The notes below the pieces were generated by a model, which saw nothing but the letters and a program-made list of their open reading frames with translations, had not been told where the DNA came from and did no database searches. From Cornus controversa (Eukaryota; Streptophyta; Magnoliopsida; Cornales; Cornaceae), in the NCBI GenBank assembly GCA_026545225.1, contig CM048846.1, positions 52,568,270 through 52,632,269 on the forward strand: a stretch of DNA of 64,000 bases, read 5' to 3'. Each line of letters starts with the position of its first letter. Positions within the stretch are counted from its first letter, which is position 1. A program made the translations under genes and the position numbers. Shown one piece after another: positions 1 to 12,239 of the stretch.

Positions 1-181
1 TGATGGTGGATGAATGATTTTATATGGTTTATGGTGTTTATACATAGATGAGGCTCTAGGGTTTATGTTTTCAATGTAATTTTATGGCAGTTGTAAAGGG
101 TAAAATAATTGTTGCCCCTAGGCCTAATTTATGTTTATTGCAAATTATTATGTATATCTCACAAAGCCATGTAATAGTTTG

Positions 182-340
182 TAGAGAATTCATCTCCAAT
201 GGAGAATTATTAAGCCTCTAATCATAGAGAATGTGCCAAAGCATGAAGAAGTTGGAACTTTTTTGAAGTCTAAGCACATGGGGAGAATTGCACGTGAGAA
301 CTATTTGGAGAATAAGTTTTTTGCATGGTTAAATATATAG
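182..340 (+). pseudogene. possible terminal exon or coding remnant
   Basis: After an acceptor-like TTTGTAG at about 180, an open frame of about 50 codons runs to a TAG at 338-340. It begins around IHLQWRIIKPLIIENVPKHE and ends with NKFFAWLNI. Its base composition is clearly more coding-like than the AT-rich block that follows. I do not recognise the family. It could be the last exon of a gene lying left of the window, or a transposon fragment. Confidence 0.25.
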
Positions 341-3300
341 GTTAGATAAGTCTCATTTATGATTTTATCTTTATCATGTATGTATAGATGTGTGATTATT
401 ATTATATTCTTGAGTAATATTAATATTTATTATTAATATAAATAATATTATTTAGTCATATTAATATTCTTTATTAATTGTACATACTATACTATAATAT
501 TATATTATTTTAATTTGGTTATTTTATTTATTGACATGTAAAATTTGGCTTTGGATTTTTTTTTTCTGAGTTACAAGAATTGTTTGCACCCAAAGAGACT
601 TGATCCTTAGAGCTAATGCTTGCTAGGCCTTTAGATATTTTATTTAATGATCATTTAATAATGTTATCATAAATTATATTACTTACTAATATAAACATTT
701 ATTATTATATAAAATAAATTATTAATTATACACACTTACAATATAATATTATTTAATATTAATAGATTATTTTATTTATTGGTTTCATATAACGAACTAT
801 TATTATTATTTATATCTTATTATTTAATTGGATAAATTTTGTATGGTTATACTCAGAAATATAATATTATAATTTATTATCTTATTTATTGATAATGTAA
901 TGAAAGCACAAAAATATAATATTATTATTTATATCTTATATATTTATCATAAACAAATTGTTTCATAAATAATATAAATTATATTATTTAACAATATGTA
1001 TATTTTAATAATGTAAATTATATAATATTATTATCAATAATATAAATATATATATTATTAATTATACATACTACACCAATATTTTTTAATATTATAATTA
1101 GGTTATTTTATTTATTAATTATATAATATTAGGTTTCATATGTGAAATATCATAAATTATTGTTATTATATAACATTATCAAATTGTACATTTTAACTTA
1201 AATTGGTAACTAAATAAAAATTGTATTATATATTTTATTTTTATATTCTGAAAAATATTTAATTAAATTTTATCATTGTTGCATAGTTTAATTTATTTCT
1301 TATATAATTATTAATAATATAACTTTTTTTTTACGAAGTAATAAATGAAGTTTTATAAATTATTATTTATTTTTAATATAGTATATGAAATTAAATAATA
1401 TAACTTTAACTATTATCTATAAAATTATATTGTATATGTTTTATTTATATTTTGAAAAAAAGTAATTAAAAATTTATATTTATAATATATTAACTATATA
1501 TTTATCATAAATTATTGTTGTTATAAATAGTATTAATTATATTATTTAGTAATACAGACATTTATTATTAACCACTACACTTTAATATTATTTAATATTA
1601 ATTGGATTATTTTATTTATTGATATTTGTTTTAGTATAAGGGTTAGGTTAATGATCCTCGTTTCATATAAAGAATAATTTATTATCTCATATATTTTATT
1701 AGTATAGTTTTAATCATAAATTATTGTTATTTTATAACAACGTTATATAATATGTATAAAATTATATGGTACATCATCATTGTTATATAATATAAATTAT
1801 ATTATTTAGGTTATTTTATTTATTAATGATATAATATTAGGTTTCATATAAGGAATAATTTATTATGTAATAGTTTTTTAATATAGTTTAATAGTTGAAA
1901 TATCATACATTTTTGTTATTATATAGCACAACATTATGGGTTATCTATAAGATTATATTGTACATTTTAACTTAAAATGGTAACTATCATTGTTATACAA
2001 TATATTAACTTTATATTTATCACAAATTAATGGGAACTATCGTAAATTACTTTCATATTTAATGTAATTGGTCTAATATTATGTAAAGAAATACAAACAA
2101 ATATAATATTATTATTTATACCTTACATGATTTGTTGTTATTCCATATATTTTGTGTTGAAAATATAATTTATATGAATGTCAAAAATAATTTTACTTTT
2201 TATTGTAGAACTAATTGTTTACGACATATTATATTATGTAATTTTTTGATAGTATGTAATAAAAATTTTGAATATCACATATTTTTTAAATTGTTTACGT
2301 ATGTAATATATGAAATTTTATAAATTATTATTTATTTTCAATAAAATATATAAAATTTTATAATATAACTGTATCTGTAATCTATAAAATTATATATTTT
2401 TTATTTATATTTTGAGACCTCATAGTTATATAACATATGAACTATATATTTTTCACAAATTAGTGGTCATATAAATATTTATTATTAATTATACATACTA
2501 CACTATAATATTATTTAATATTCATTAGGTTTCAGATCATTAATTATTTTCATTTTTAATGTAATTGATATGATATTATGTAAAGAAACACAAATAAATA
2601 TAATATTATTATTTATATCTTACATGATTTGTTGTTCATATGCTGTAGAATGTCAAAAATAATTTTACTTATTATACTATGTAAATTTTTAATAGTATGA
2701 ATAAAAAATTTAAATATCACATATTTTTTAATAAATTAATTTATAACATAATTTTTCTAATTTAATTAAAAAATGTAATATATTTTGTTTAAGTAGTTTT
2801 GTAATATATGAAATTTTATAAATTATTATTTATTTTCAATAAATTATATATTATAACATTATAAATTCTCCATAATATTATATTGTACATTTTAAGTTAT
2901 AATGACAACTAAATATAAATTATTTTATATACTTTTTTAAAAGAATTTAATTAAATCATTATAGTTTTATAATATATTAACTATATATTTATCATAAATT
3001 AATGTTGTCATAAATTATATTATTTAATATTATAAACATTTATTAATAATATGAAATAAGTTATTAATTATACACACTACACTATAATATTATTTAATAT
3101 TTATTATATTATTTTATTTATTGAACATGTAATATTGGGTTTCATATAATGAATAATTTATTATGAACAAAATATCATAAATTATTGTTATTATATAACA
3201 ACATTATCAATAATATTATTTATAAAATTTTACTGTACATTTTAACTTATAATGGCATCTAAATATAAATTATTTTATATATTTTTTATTCATATTTGTA

Positions 3301-4860
3301 ATAAAATTTAATTAAAACTTTATAGTTATATAATATATTGACTATATATTTATCATAAATTAATCTTGTCATAAATAAAAAAATTATATTATTAATATAA
3401 TAATATACACACCACAATATGATAATATTTAATATTAATTAGATTGTTTTATTTATTGATCATATAATATTTGTTTTCATATGACGAATAATTTCTTATG
3501 TAATATATTGTATTAATATACTTTAATATGTGAAATATAATATATTAGTTTTCATTTTTAACGTAATTGGATTTAATTTACGTAGTAAAATAACAAAAAA
3601 ATAATAATATTATTTATGTATTTATATGTAATGAATTTCAAAAAAATATAATATTATTATTTATATCTTAAATATATATTTATCATTAACAAATTGTGCC
3701 ATAAATATATAAAGTATATTATTTAACAATATGAATATTTTAATAATGTGAAATATTATTTATTAAATAATTTGCTTTATAAAATTATTTAATTTTAAAT
3801 TAGTTATCTTATTTATTGATTATATAATATTAGGTTTCATATAATGAATAATTTATTATGTAATATAATGTATTACTATACTAAAATATGTGAAATATTA
3901 TAAATTATTTTATTATATAATATAACATTATCTGTTATTTTGTTTTTTATATTCTTAAAAATATTTAATTAAATTTTCATACTTATCATTGTTAATATAT
4001 TAACTATTTATTTATCATAAATTAATGGAAACCTTCATAAACTATTTTGATTTTTAATGTAATTGGTCTAATATTATGCAAGGAAATACAAAAAAATATA
4101 ATTTTAATATTGTTATCTTACATGAATTCTTTATTCTACATTATTTGCGTCGGAAATATAATTTATATTACATAAGTATGCAAAATATATTGTATAATTT
4201 CATAAATAATTTACTTATTGTCATTTAAAAATCTTATGTGTTGATGTTATATTCTACTTTGTAAATTTTCAGTAGTATGTAATTAGAATTTTCAATATTA
4301 CATATAACGAATAATTTATTTTGTAATATATTATATTAATATAGTTTAATATGTGAAATATCATAAATTAGTGTTCATTTTTAATGTAATCAGATAAATT
4401 TTATGTAATGAAATTCATAAAAATATAATATTATTATTTATATCTTACATGATTTTGTTATTCCACATTATTTGTGTTGTAAATATAATTTATATTACAT
4501 AAGTATATAATATATTGTATAATGTTATAAACTTTTTCTTATTATCGTAGAAATAATCTTATGTGAGTTGTTCCGATTCGAAATGACCAATTCCTAGAGA
4601 AATCATGCCGCAATCAGAATTGTTCATTACTTTTTTCCAGATTCGATCGTCTGGACCTCCAAATATGTGAAATATCATAAATTATTGTTATTATATAACA
4701 TTATCTATTATCTATAAAATTATACTGTATATTTGAACTTATAATGGCAAATAATTATATATTTATTATATTTTTTGTTTTTTATATTTTGAAAATATTT
4801 AATTAAAATTTCATTGTTATCATAAATTAAAGATGTCATAAATATCATAAATTAAAGGGT
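341..4860. repeat. AT-rich block built of recurring degenerate modules
   Basis: About 4.5 kb of very AT-rich DNA with no supportable gene. Three modules recur. One is GGTTTCATATAANGAATAAT with a following TTATTATGTAAT (about 1656, 1836, 3136, 3470, 3831 and, partial, 4302). The second is ATAATATTATTATTTATATC followed by TTACATGATT (about 905, 2100, 2595, 3650, 4090 and 4425). The third is GTGAAATATCATAAATTATT (about 1143, 1890, 3167, 3883, 4340 and 4668). Spacing is irregular, so this is a scrambled or decayed repeat array rather than a clean satellite. The only ORF of note (2132-2323) is low-complexity and not credible. Confidence 0.7.
4565..4662. other. balanced-composition insert inside the AT-rich block
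   Basis: Roughly 100 bp with ordinary base composition, including GTTCCGATTCGAAATGACC and GATTCGATCGTCTGGACC, interrupts the AT-rich modules, which resume immediately afterwards at 4663. It looks like a small insertion. I found no clear target duplication or terminal repeat and cannot name it. Confidence 0.35.
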
Positions 4861-5159
4861 TGAATTGACTGACCTCACTTGAGATTTGGTCAAATTACAC
4901 TTGGAGAGACCGTTTGGTCTTTATTTCTTTCACCTTCCCTAAATCCATTTATTCGATGGTTGGATTAAATTTTAAGTGTGAAAATAAAATTTTGTCCTTG
5001 CATGATAATATCACATTATATTTCAAATATGGTAAAATACAATGACCTCCCCTCATTATACTTTCTCTCTCTACTCAATCTTTTTTTGTAGACCTGCTAC
5101 ATCACCATTGTCACCACCCATGACCACCATTGTTCTTCGATTGGTTAATGGCACTACTG
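4861..5159. other. unassigned single-copy stretch
   Basis: Ordinary intergenic sequence between the AT-rich block and the copia fragment. I see no gene or clear repeat. The copia reverse-transcriptase remnant probably begins near its right edge. Confidence 0.4.
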
Positions 5160-5858
5160 CTCAGAGTTTCATAAAATCATTGGCAGCTTTCAATACCTTT
5201 CCTTGACACGTCCAGATATCTCATTTGTAGTCAACAAACTCTCTCAATTTATGCACAAGTCGACTACAAATCACTAGACAGTAACCAATTAAAAGGCTCC
5301 TACGCTACTTAAAACAAACCATTTTTTTATGGTATTCAGATCCACAAAGTTGGAACTCCGGTATTAAGGACATATATCGATGCTGATTGGGCTGGAAATG
5401 TGGATGACCGCACGTCAACCTCTACATATATCAATTTTTTGGGATCTAACCCCATTTCTTGGAGCTCAAAGAAACAAAGAGGAGTTGCATGATCCACAAC
5501 AGAGGTTAAATACCGGGTACTAGCTAATGCGGCTTCCGAGACAATGTGGTTGTCCACTCTTTTCAAAGAACTCGCATTTCCAGTCAAAAAATCTCCCCAG
5601 TTGTTATGTGACAATCTCAGAGCCACACATCTCAGTTTTAACCCAGTCAATCATTTGCGTATGAAACACATTTAAATTAACCTTCACTTTGTACGTGACT
5701 TAGTGCAAAAAGGAAGCCTCCACGTAAGACATTTACATACTCAAGACCAACTAGTTGATCTATTAATTAAGCCATTATCAAAACAGCGCACAGAATTGCT
5801 ACGTACCAAGATTGGTCTTGCCGATGGAAGCTCAATCTTGCGGGGGCGTATAAGGGAA
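5160..5858 (+). pseudogene. Ty1-copia reverse transcriptase end and RNase H remnant
   Basis: Frame-shifted and stop-containing translation on the plus strand gives the classic end of a copia polyprotein. First come RT C-terminal signatures (TRPDISFVVNKLSQF-like, then KRLLRYLKQTI). These are followed by RNase H with YIDADWAGNVDDRTSTSTY, the conserved ISWSSKKQ, a broken STTEAEY-like motif (STTEVKY, preceded by a stop), LLCDN and a HVRHLHTQDQLVDLL-like C-terminus. RNase H degrades the RNA strand during reverse transcription. At least two in-frame stops and frame changes make it dead. Gag, protease, integrase and most of RT are absent upstream, so the element is 5'-truncated. Confidence 0.85.
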
Positions 5859-5861
5859 GAA

Positions 5862-6150
5862 TGTGTGGATTCTACTCAAATCAAAACATAGCATGTCTAG
5901 CCTAAAATCATGTCAAATATTCTGTCATTAATTCTATATTTAGAGCTGATTTTAAATTTGAAATCTATAGCTGTATATTGTAATAGTAGCACAATTTTAG
6001 CTTTATCGTTTACATGTTTCCTAAATTAGCTTCTCAACCACTCTATATATAACATAGAATTTCTAACAATAAAGTGTGTGGGAAAATATTCATTGAAATC
6101 ACGGCAATATCTACTTCTTTACATAAACACTAAAACACCATTTTGGTGTT
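5862..6150 (+). mobile_element. putative 3' LTR of the truncated copia element
   Basis: A purine-rich tract (AAGGGAAGA, 5852-5860) directly after the RNase H frame is the expected polypurine tract. The LTR should begin with TGTGTGGATTC at 5862. A TATA-like TCTATATATAACA lies near 6041. The right boundary is not sharp because no second LTR is present in the window for comparison. I place it near 6150. Confidence 0.5.
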
Positions 6151-6184
6151 TAGGATTTGAAGGCTTAGCTACAGTGTGCTAAGT

Positions 6185-6669
6185 TGTAATGAGTCAGACG
6201 CTTACTAATGACCCAAAAGCCTAAGCTACTGTTCTTCCTATCGGATTCGGTGTGAGACAAAAAAGACTCCTTTAACATTCTCCCCCACCCGAACTCACAA
6301 CGCTATCGTTGGACGCTTACCAATGACCCAAAAACCTAAGCTATTATCTTTCCCATTCGGATCTGACGTGGGACAAAGAAGACTCCTCTAACATTCACCC
6401 CCACCTAAACTCACAACGCTCTCGTTGCGATCAAGCCACCATGCCTAGCTGTCCCACCTGACACCAAGTAATGACTCGGACCCAGACTTCACCTAGGTGG
6501 GCACTAGGTGTGGCACTAGATCAAGAACTGGGTTTGGCTTTGATACCAACTGTAATGGGTTAGACGCTTACCAATGACCCAAAAGTCTAAGTTCCTACCC
6601 ACTCGTTTATACCCATTCTCTTTCTCACTCGGATCTGATGTGGGAGAAAGAAGACTCCGACCTCTAACA
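6185..6669 (-). mobile_element. TRIM-like miniature LTR retrotransposon
   Basis: Two terminal repeats start with TGTAATG and end with TAACA: 6185-6277 and 6551-6669. They flank a short internal region. Immediately inside the right repeat, 6537-6550 reads GCTTTGATACCAAC. Its complement is one mismatch from the initiator-Met tRNA primer-binding site TGGTATCAGAGC, so the element is oriented on the minus strand. No coding capacity. A third, partial repeat copy at about 6312-6393, followed by a second copy of the adjacent internal sequence (ACCCCCACCTAAACTCACAAC versus the same at 6282-6302), makes a tandem LTR-internal-LTR-internal-LTR layout. No clear target duplication. Confidence 0.7.
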
Positions 6670-7260
6670 CAAGCCAACGGGCAAGCTAATAATTTAAATG
6701 TTTGAAATGATTCATCGATTATTTATGAGATGGTTTTAGAAAAAGAGGGAGTATATAAAAATGCAAGAAAAATTGTTATATCAAGCGCAATTAGTGAAGC
6801 TTGAGAAACAAGCAAAGAAGTGTCATGTGGGGTATGTTAGTCACCATGTGTATGAGGTTTTGAACGTATGAACACTACAATTATTTGGCATAAAGGATAT
6901 ATGCATGCAGGGAATAAGAAATTATAAGAATCCCATCAAGCATGCAGTAACTTGCATAGTCAAAAGAAGGGTCAATCTTGAAGAATATGTTGATTCCCAC
7001 TTCCATAAGGAAACATTAACGAAAGGGCCAATCTTGAAGAATATGTTGATTCCTATATGCATATATCATTTAACATGTGTCATTTTGGGAGTTGAGAAAG
7101 CTAATTAGAGTAGTACCTTTGCTTCCATTTTTTGTTAGAAAACCTTTAGAAAGACCATAAAAGGAAGAAACTACCTCATGAAGGTAAATCTGCTAGGCCC
7201 ATTTACAAACAAAAGGGTTTCATATAAGGTGTGGCAAATTCCATGAACTGGGCCACAACA
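6670..7260. other. unassigned region with a short tandem duplication
   Basis: No recognisable gene. A unit containing TCAATCTTGAAGAATATG and a following TTGATTCC is repeated with a period near 57 bp (about 6972-7000 and 7029-7056). The repeat opens a 67-codon frame (6905-7108) that I regard as incidental. Confidence 0.4.
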
Positions 7261-7855
7261 ATGGTTTGTGGGCACGGGTGCGGTGTAATGGACTCGAGTC
7301 CATATCAGTGTAACATGCGAAATCGATTGTCATGATCGTGATTTTTTTTCGACCTTGCACGTAAGCCAAAAACATAACTGATACGTTACTTTTTACAACA
7401 CAATGAAAAATAATAATTTTTATTTAATTTTTTAAGATCATTTAACACTATCAGTGACTTGTTTATAAATTCTAAGTCATCGTTCTTATTAAAAGAACAT
7501 GATAATAATATATTTTACTAAATAAATGAATAGTAAAATATTTAAACATTAAATAAATTAAAATTCATATCATATATATAACATTTGAAAGAAAGGGTAA
7601 ATAAATATGTTAGAGTATACCAATAACAAAAATATATTACATTTTTAAAGAATGTTTTATGATTTATTAATTTTTAAAGCAATTAATGTTCCTAAAGTAT
7701 ACTCTATCCACTAGACCATTATTGAATTTCTCAGTCTTGACAACACATTTTATTGGAAGTATGAGAATTATATTAAAATAAAATCAAATTGGTAAAAGAA
7801 AAAAAAAAGGTTTAATACATATATAAAAAAATGTAATAAAAAAATTGCCAAACAA

Positions 7856-7912
<57 letters not shown>

Positions 7913-8490
7913 AAAGTTACCAATTGTATTAGAATTTTTTTTATTGGATTTCTCATTCTTAACAACACATTTTATTAATAGTATGAGAATTATTTTAAAA
8001 TAAAATCAGATCGGTAATAGAAAAATAAAATAAAAAGAGTTTAATATATATATAAACAAATTACCAAACAAAAATAACTACTAATTCTATTGTCATCTAT
8101 TAAATAAACTACTAATAAATCATTTAGTTATATTAAAATTATTTTGCTAATAGGCTCCTAAAAATTATCAACTCTTAATATACTCTTAAACTCTATCAAT
8201 TATCTGAAATAATGATCAAATATATAAATCATTTATAGACAACATGAATTTATACCAAGAGGAGTACAAAGGAATTGAAGAGGTCTACCATAACGTAAAA
8301 TTCTATTATGCTTTATTTTTAAGTTGAATGATATCAGTTGCCCTTGATATTAGATAGTCTTTTTCGTAAATTCTTTCTAATTCTTTGAAGAATATATGCT
8401 GAAGATGGAATTTTTCATTATAACAAAAAAGAAAAAGAGAGTTAGTGTTTAATGAAATAACTTTGTTTATTATATTGCAAAAAAAAATAG
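7261..8490. repeat. AT-rich intergenic DNA with a ~150-bp direct duplication and TA/GA microsatellite
   Basis: The segment at about 7722-7865 (CAACACATTTTATTGGAAG, then GAGAATTATATTAAAATAAA) is repeated at about 7960-8072 with moderate divergence. Between the copies lies a compound (TA)n(GA)n microsatellite at about 7855-7912. The 66-codon minus-strand frame across the microsatellite (Ser-Leu run) is a repeat artefact. No gene seen. Confidence 0.55.
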
Positions 8491-8493
8491 TGA

Positions 8494-8576
8494 AATCTGA
8501 TGCTTCACCACTAACTCCACAATCAATGAAGATAGGGTATTTGACTTCACCACTAACTCCACAATCAATGGTCAAT
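8494..8576. repeat. short direct repeat
   Basis: The string CTTCACCACTAACTCCACAA followed by TCAATG occurs twice within about 45 bp (near 8502 and 8545). It encodes the internal duplication in a 92-codon minus-strand frame that has no other protein-like features. Confidence 0.6.
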
Positions 8577-8584
8577 TGAATCAA

Positions 8585-9590
8585 CTATGGGGGATTATAT
8601 CATGCATAAGTGGTGTCGGTGGCTACAAGCTCACCTTCATCCATCAAGAAGATAACATATGATTAAGGCTAAGTCATGGATTGTCTTCGATTGGCATGGG
8701 CCATTTGCCTAACTACTCTAATCTAGGGTGCAGTATAGTTCATCTTCTCTAGGCATAATCCATTAAAGCCTATAATGATATATTTAGTGATTACCATTGT
8801 GTAATAATCGCTCTCATGATCACAGAAAATAAGAGAGATTGAGTTCAATAATAACAACTAAATATCTAAAACAAGATAAGAAATCATTGAAACTGAATAT
8901 ACAAGACTTTTATTGCTCAATTCTATAATAAGAATCCTCTAAATTACACAATCTATGCATGTATATAAAGGTCCCCAATAATTAAAACAATCAAACCATT
9001 GATGCTTTGTTAGGGCTACATCAAAACCCTAGTGGATGAACTAGCCGCTCATGATAGAAGAAGAAGCTTCAACGGTTGAGGAAGAAAACATCATCTTCAT
9101 GAATTATGCGAAGACTTCGTTCTCCAGTGGTTCTCCACTTCGGCCCAACTTTTGACCCACTAGAAGTTCGATTCACGAAATTTTCGTGAAATACAAACGT
9201 GTGCAGAATTGAATTTTGTTAAACCTACTCAAAAATTAAGTCGATTTGAGGCTCAAAAATAATACTTCTGGTCTGTTTTCCAAAATGGAATTAAGGCTGC
9301 ATTAAGTGCAGATTTGGGCTTCAGGCCCGAAACCTTCTTAAGCATCTGTAATTCTCTTGGACCTCTTCTATGGGCTGATTTGAGTTCAATTATGGAGTTG
9401 AATGGATCCATTTGATGTAGGCTTCATCTAACCTTCTTGGATGTCATCTTTAAAAGCCCAAAATCATGGTTTTAACTGAAATAATCATTAAGGCCCTGAA
9501 AATACAGAAAACACTAAAACGAAGTAAAATAACAAAATAATCTATCACTAAGGGAATAAAATATACAAGTTAAGAGGCTAGAATGATCAA
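8585..9590. other. unassigned region, possibly old LTR sequence
   Basis: No coding potential recognised. The stretch 8810-9120, with an AATACAAGACTTTTATTGCTC segment and CT-rich and AG-rich tracts, resembles the transcribed portion of an LTR retrotransposon on the minus strand, but no partner repeat is present. Treat as undefined. Confidence 0.3.
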
Positions 9591-9594
9591 CATT

Positions 9595-10652
9595 CAACGC
9601 CGATCAGGGAATATTTTAGAGGTCCGAAGAGTTTTATGAGACATTCAACTCATTTTAAAATTTTGGTTCATAGGGACCCGGGATAGCGGTCCGCTAGGCC
9701 TGGGAATCCGGATATTTTTTTTTCTGAGAAATTTTATTTATGGTTATAGACCAATTATGATATTTGGAGAGATGAAGAAGTGATTTCGAGTCCATAACTT
9801 CTTTCAGATTCGAAAACGGAGGACGGAAAGGTATGTTAAGTGAGTAAGGGCATTTTAGTCTTTTTGTGACGTGGGGCTTATAAATATCTTTATACGATGT
9901 GGGGTTTATAAATATCAAGGGATAGATATTTCAGTCACTATTTCTCTCTCTAAACATCCACCCAAGCTCCTCCTAATTTACTCTTTGAGTTCTTTAACTT
10001 ATCTCTAGATTTAGAATATGCTAAGGTTCGATTCGAAGGACGCCGAAGAAGAAAAGTACGTTCTACGTGACAAGGGCTTCGTTTACAACCGAAAAAGTCA
10101 CGATTAGACAACCTTGAGTATAGTTAAAGTGTGGGGTAACTTGAAACTAAAGCTTTTGAGGTAGGGTGTGTGTGTTGCGTCTTCTAAATTCAAGTTTAAT
10201 TTCATTTCTAGAGCATAAAATGAATGTTTTTCCTGAAATATAGGATGTATATAGAATTCTAGGTTAAAATCTTTGTTCTATATGATTCTACAAATGTTTT
10301 TCTTGCTACAAATGGTTAGTATATGCTAAGAGTGATATGAAGCTTATATGTGCAATGTGGGGCATGAATTTCATTTATGGGATTTTTGAAGAAAAATAAT
10401 AAAAACCTAATTTGGGGGTTAAGCTTATGTATATGTGTCCTACGATTCATGTGTGATATGCTAAAATTGAACTAGGGCATGAAATGGGTGCAATGCATTG
10501 AAATTGTGATTGTGAATACAAAATATGAAATATTTTGCGTGAGTGTGAGGTGTGTCTCGGAGGTGGCTCATGGGAAAGTAGTCAAGGAACATATCTCCAT
10601 GGGTTGAAAAATCTCAAACTTGCACAAAATGGGTGGTAACCGCATGGTTTAG
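9595..10652 (+). mobile_element. Ty3-gypsy-type LTR, left part (split by copia)
   Basis: Homologous to the insertion at 20735-23639: both contain GAAGTGATTTCGAG, then AAACGGAG.ACGG, a TACGTTAAGTG-like stretch, GGGCATTTTAGTCTTTT and ATTTCTCTCTCTA in the same order. The sequence is interrupted at 10652 by the copia LTR and resumes after 25598. The left boundary is uncertain, near 9595. LTR promoter and leader only, no protein. Long LTRs of this kind are known in plant chromoviruses such as the Tekay/Del group; lineage assignment is an inference. Confidence 0.65.
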
Positions 10653-11000
10653 TGTTGTGAAAATTAACAGAAAAGAAGATCAAACACGCAAACAAAGACA
10701 CACAGATTTACAAGGTTCACCCAAAATCTAGGCTACGTCCTTGGTGTTGTAGGGTTTTCACTATGATGAGAAAAACATAATCTGATTACATAGAGTTTAA
10801 ACTATATATATAGGCAACTCATAGGGCTACATAACAAAGTGTAAAATTATCAAAATACCCCTCTAAAAAATCTGGGTCGGGGCCAAGCCCCCGAACCCCC
10901 ACCTTCGGGCAAGGGGGCGCTACCCCCTGCAACCCCCCGCGAACTTACAGCAAAGTTAGGCTAAGGTGTACAGTATAATCAAGCTCCACACTTCTTAACA
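10653..11000 (-). repeat. 3' LTR of the nested copia element
   Basis: 348 bp, reading TGTTGTGAAAATTAACAG at the left and CACTTCTTAACA at the right. It is highly similar to 25238-25598, apart from small indels (the other copy has a GGATACACAAAATTAGG insertion near its right end). It contains GC-rich pyrimidine/purine runs around 10876-10940. Adjacent at 11001 is the complement of a polypurine tract. Confidence 0.9.
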
Positions 11001-11016
11001 ATCTCCCACTTGGAGA
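11001..11016 (-). other. polypurine tract of the copia element
   Basis: ATCTCCCACTTGGAGA directly abuts the 3' LTR. On the minus strand it is a purine-rich tract of the type that primes plus-strand DNA synthesis. Confidence 0.7.
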
Positions 11017-11246
11017 CTGATAATATCAATCTACAAACTCCCTCGTGCTCATGCCCCAAACCATAACAAAACACCGCATCAACTATTTTCTCTGTCCTCA
11101 AAGCTCGAACACCTATTGAAGCTAAACATAGCTTTTGTTTCTCAATAGTCACTACCTTGGTTAACATATCTACTGGATTCTGACTTCCATGGATCTTCTC
11201 AAGTGATAACACCTTGTCATCTAAAAGTGAACGAATGAAGTGGTAC
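11017..11246 (-). pseudogene. copia RNase H C-terminal part
   Basis: The minus-strand frame contains TTLRYHFIRSLLDDKVLSLE and NPVDMLTKVVTIEKQKLC, the usual end of copia RNase H (the family has RYHFIR and NPADMLTK). It was continuous with 18565 onward before the gypsy insertion at 11252-18559 split it; the duplicated pentamer CTCAA marks the break. Confidence 0.85.
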
Positions 11247-11251
11247 CTCAA

Positions 11252-11818
11252 TGTTGTGTGCGGTTGCGCTACTTGCAATTTATAAATTTACCACTCGAAC
11301 TTAAGCGAGCCAATTGTTTCATTATTGTTTAACCTTACACACCTTTTAGACGCAAACACTCTATGCTTCCTGAGGTATAGAGGCCCGGTTTAATGAGTGA
11401 GAAGGCTTATTGCCAATTATTTGTTTTATTTTTTTATTTTGCAAAGTAATTCATTCTTCAAGAAGTTCAAATAAAAACAAACATTTTTTAAATTCTTCAA
11501 ACGACGTATACCCCACAATTGAGTGCATGTGTGCATCTTTGTGCCGTTAAGGACAAATTTAGGGGAAGAACTATACAATATTCAAAAACTGAACAAAAAT
11601 GTAGACTGTTCTAACCTAACACATAATTTCCAAAAGTGCGAGTATTTTTTTGGATGTCAAAGCTCCTAATTACAAGATGCATTTATCGATGACATTATGG
11701 TTATCACTATTTCAACTAGAAGAACGTCATGACAAACATGAACTAAAGATGCAATATGTACAAAAATTTACAAAAAATAACCCAGTGTAGTGTGTGAAAT
11801 GTATGTAAGTGTACCGTA
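11252..11818 (-). repeat. left (3') LTR of the gypsy element, poorly conserved
   Basis: The first ~55 bp (TGTTGTGTGCGGTTGCGCTA onward, to ACCACTCG) match the start of the right LTR at 17142. After that the two diverge and the left copy is much shorter than the 1.4-kb right copy. At 11819-11840 TCCCCAAACTTAAATTAAAC is the complement of a TTTAAGTTTGGGGA-type tract, as found next to the 3' LTR of Athila/Tat elements. The LTR has apparently been deleted or replaced internally. Confidence 0.5.
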
Positions 11819-12239
11819 TCCCCAAACTTAAATTAAACATTGTCCTCAATGTTTGAACTTAGCAGAGTTAGAACAATGGTACCGACGGTTTGATGAATAT
11901 TAAAGTAGTGGGTACACGGGACAAGTAGGGCATCAAAACCTGCACAAGTACAAGTACATACTAGCATAACATACATGAACTGAAAAAGTAAATAAGTGCG
12001 AAAAGTAAAAGAAAAATGGCAAGAATAGAAACATAAAGGAAAGCTGATAATATTCCATTGATTCAAACATGTGTGATACAAATGCTACAATTTGTGGAAT
12101 ACAAAAGAATTGCTTACTAAGCAACAAAACAAAGTGCCCACACAGCACTAGACAGTTCTATGACTATGAATTCATAAAAACAAAATACTAGAAATGAAAT
12201 GAAAATACAAAATACATGGAAAATAAAAATAAAAATAGC

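Noticed and set aside
6201-6669. Cassandra-type TRIM with 5S rRNA
   Set aside because: No 5S rRNA promoter boxes (A or C box) could be found in these repeats.
7768-7968. 66-codon ORF with Ser-Leu and Tyr-Ile runs
   Set aside because: Translation of a compound TA/GA microsatellite.
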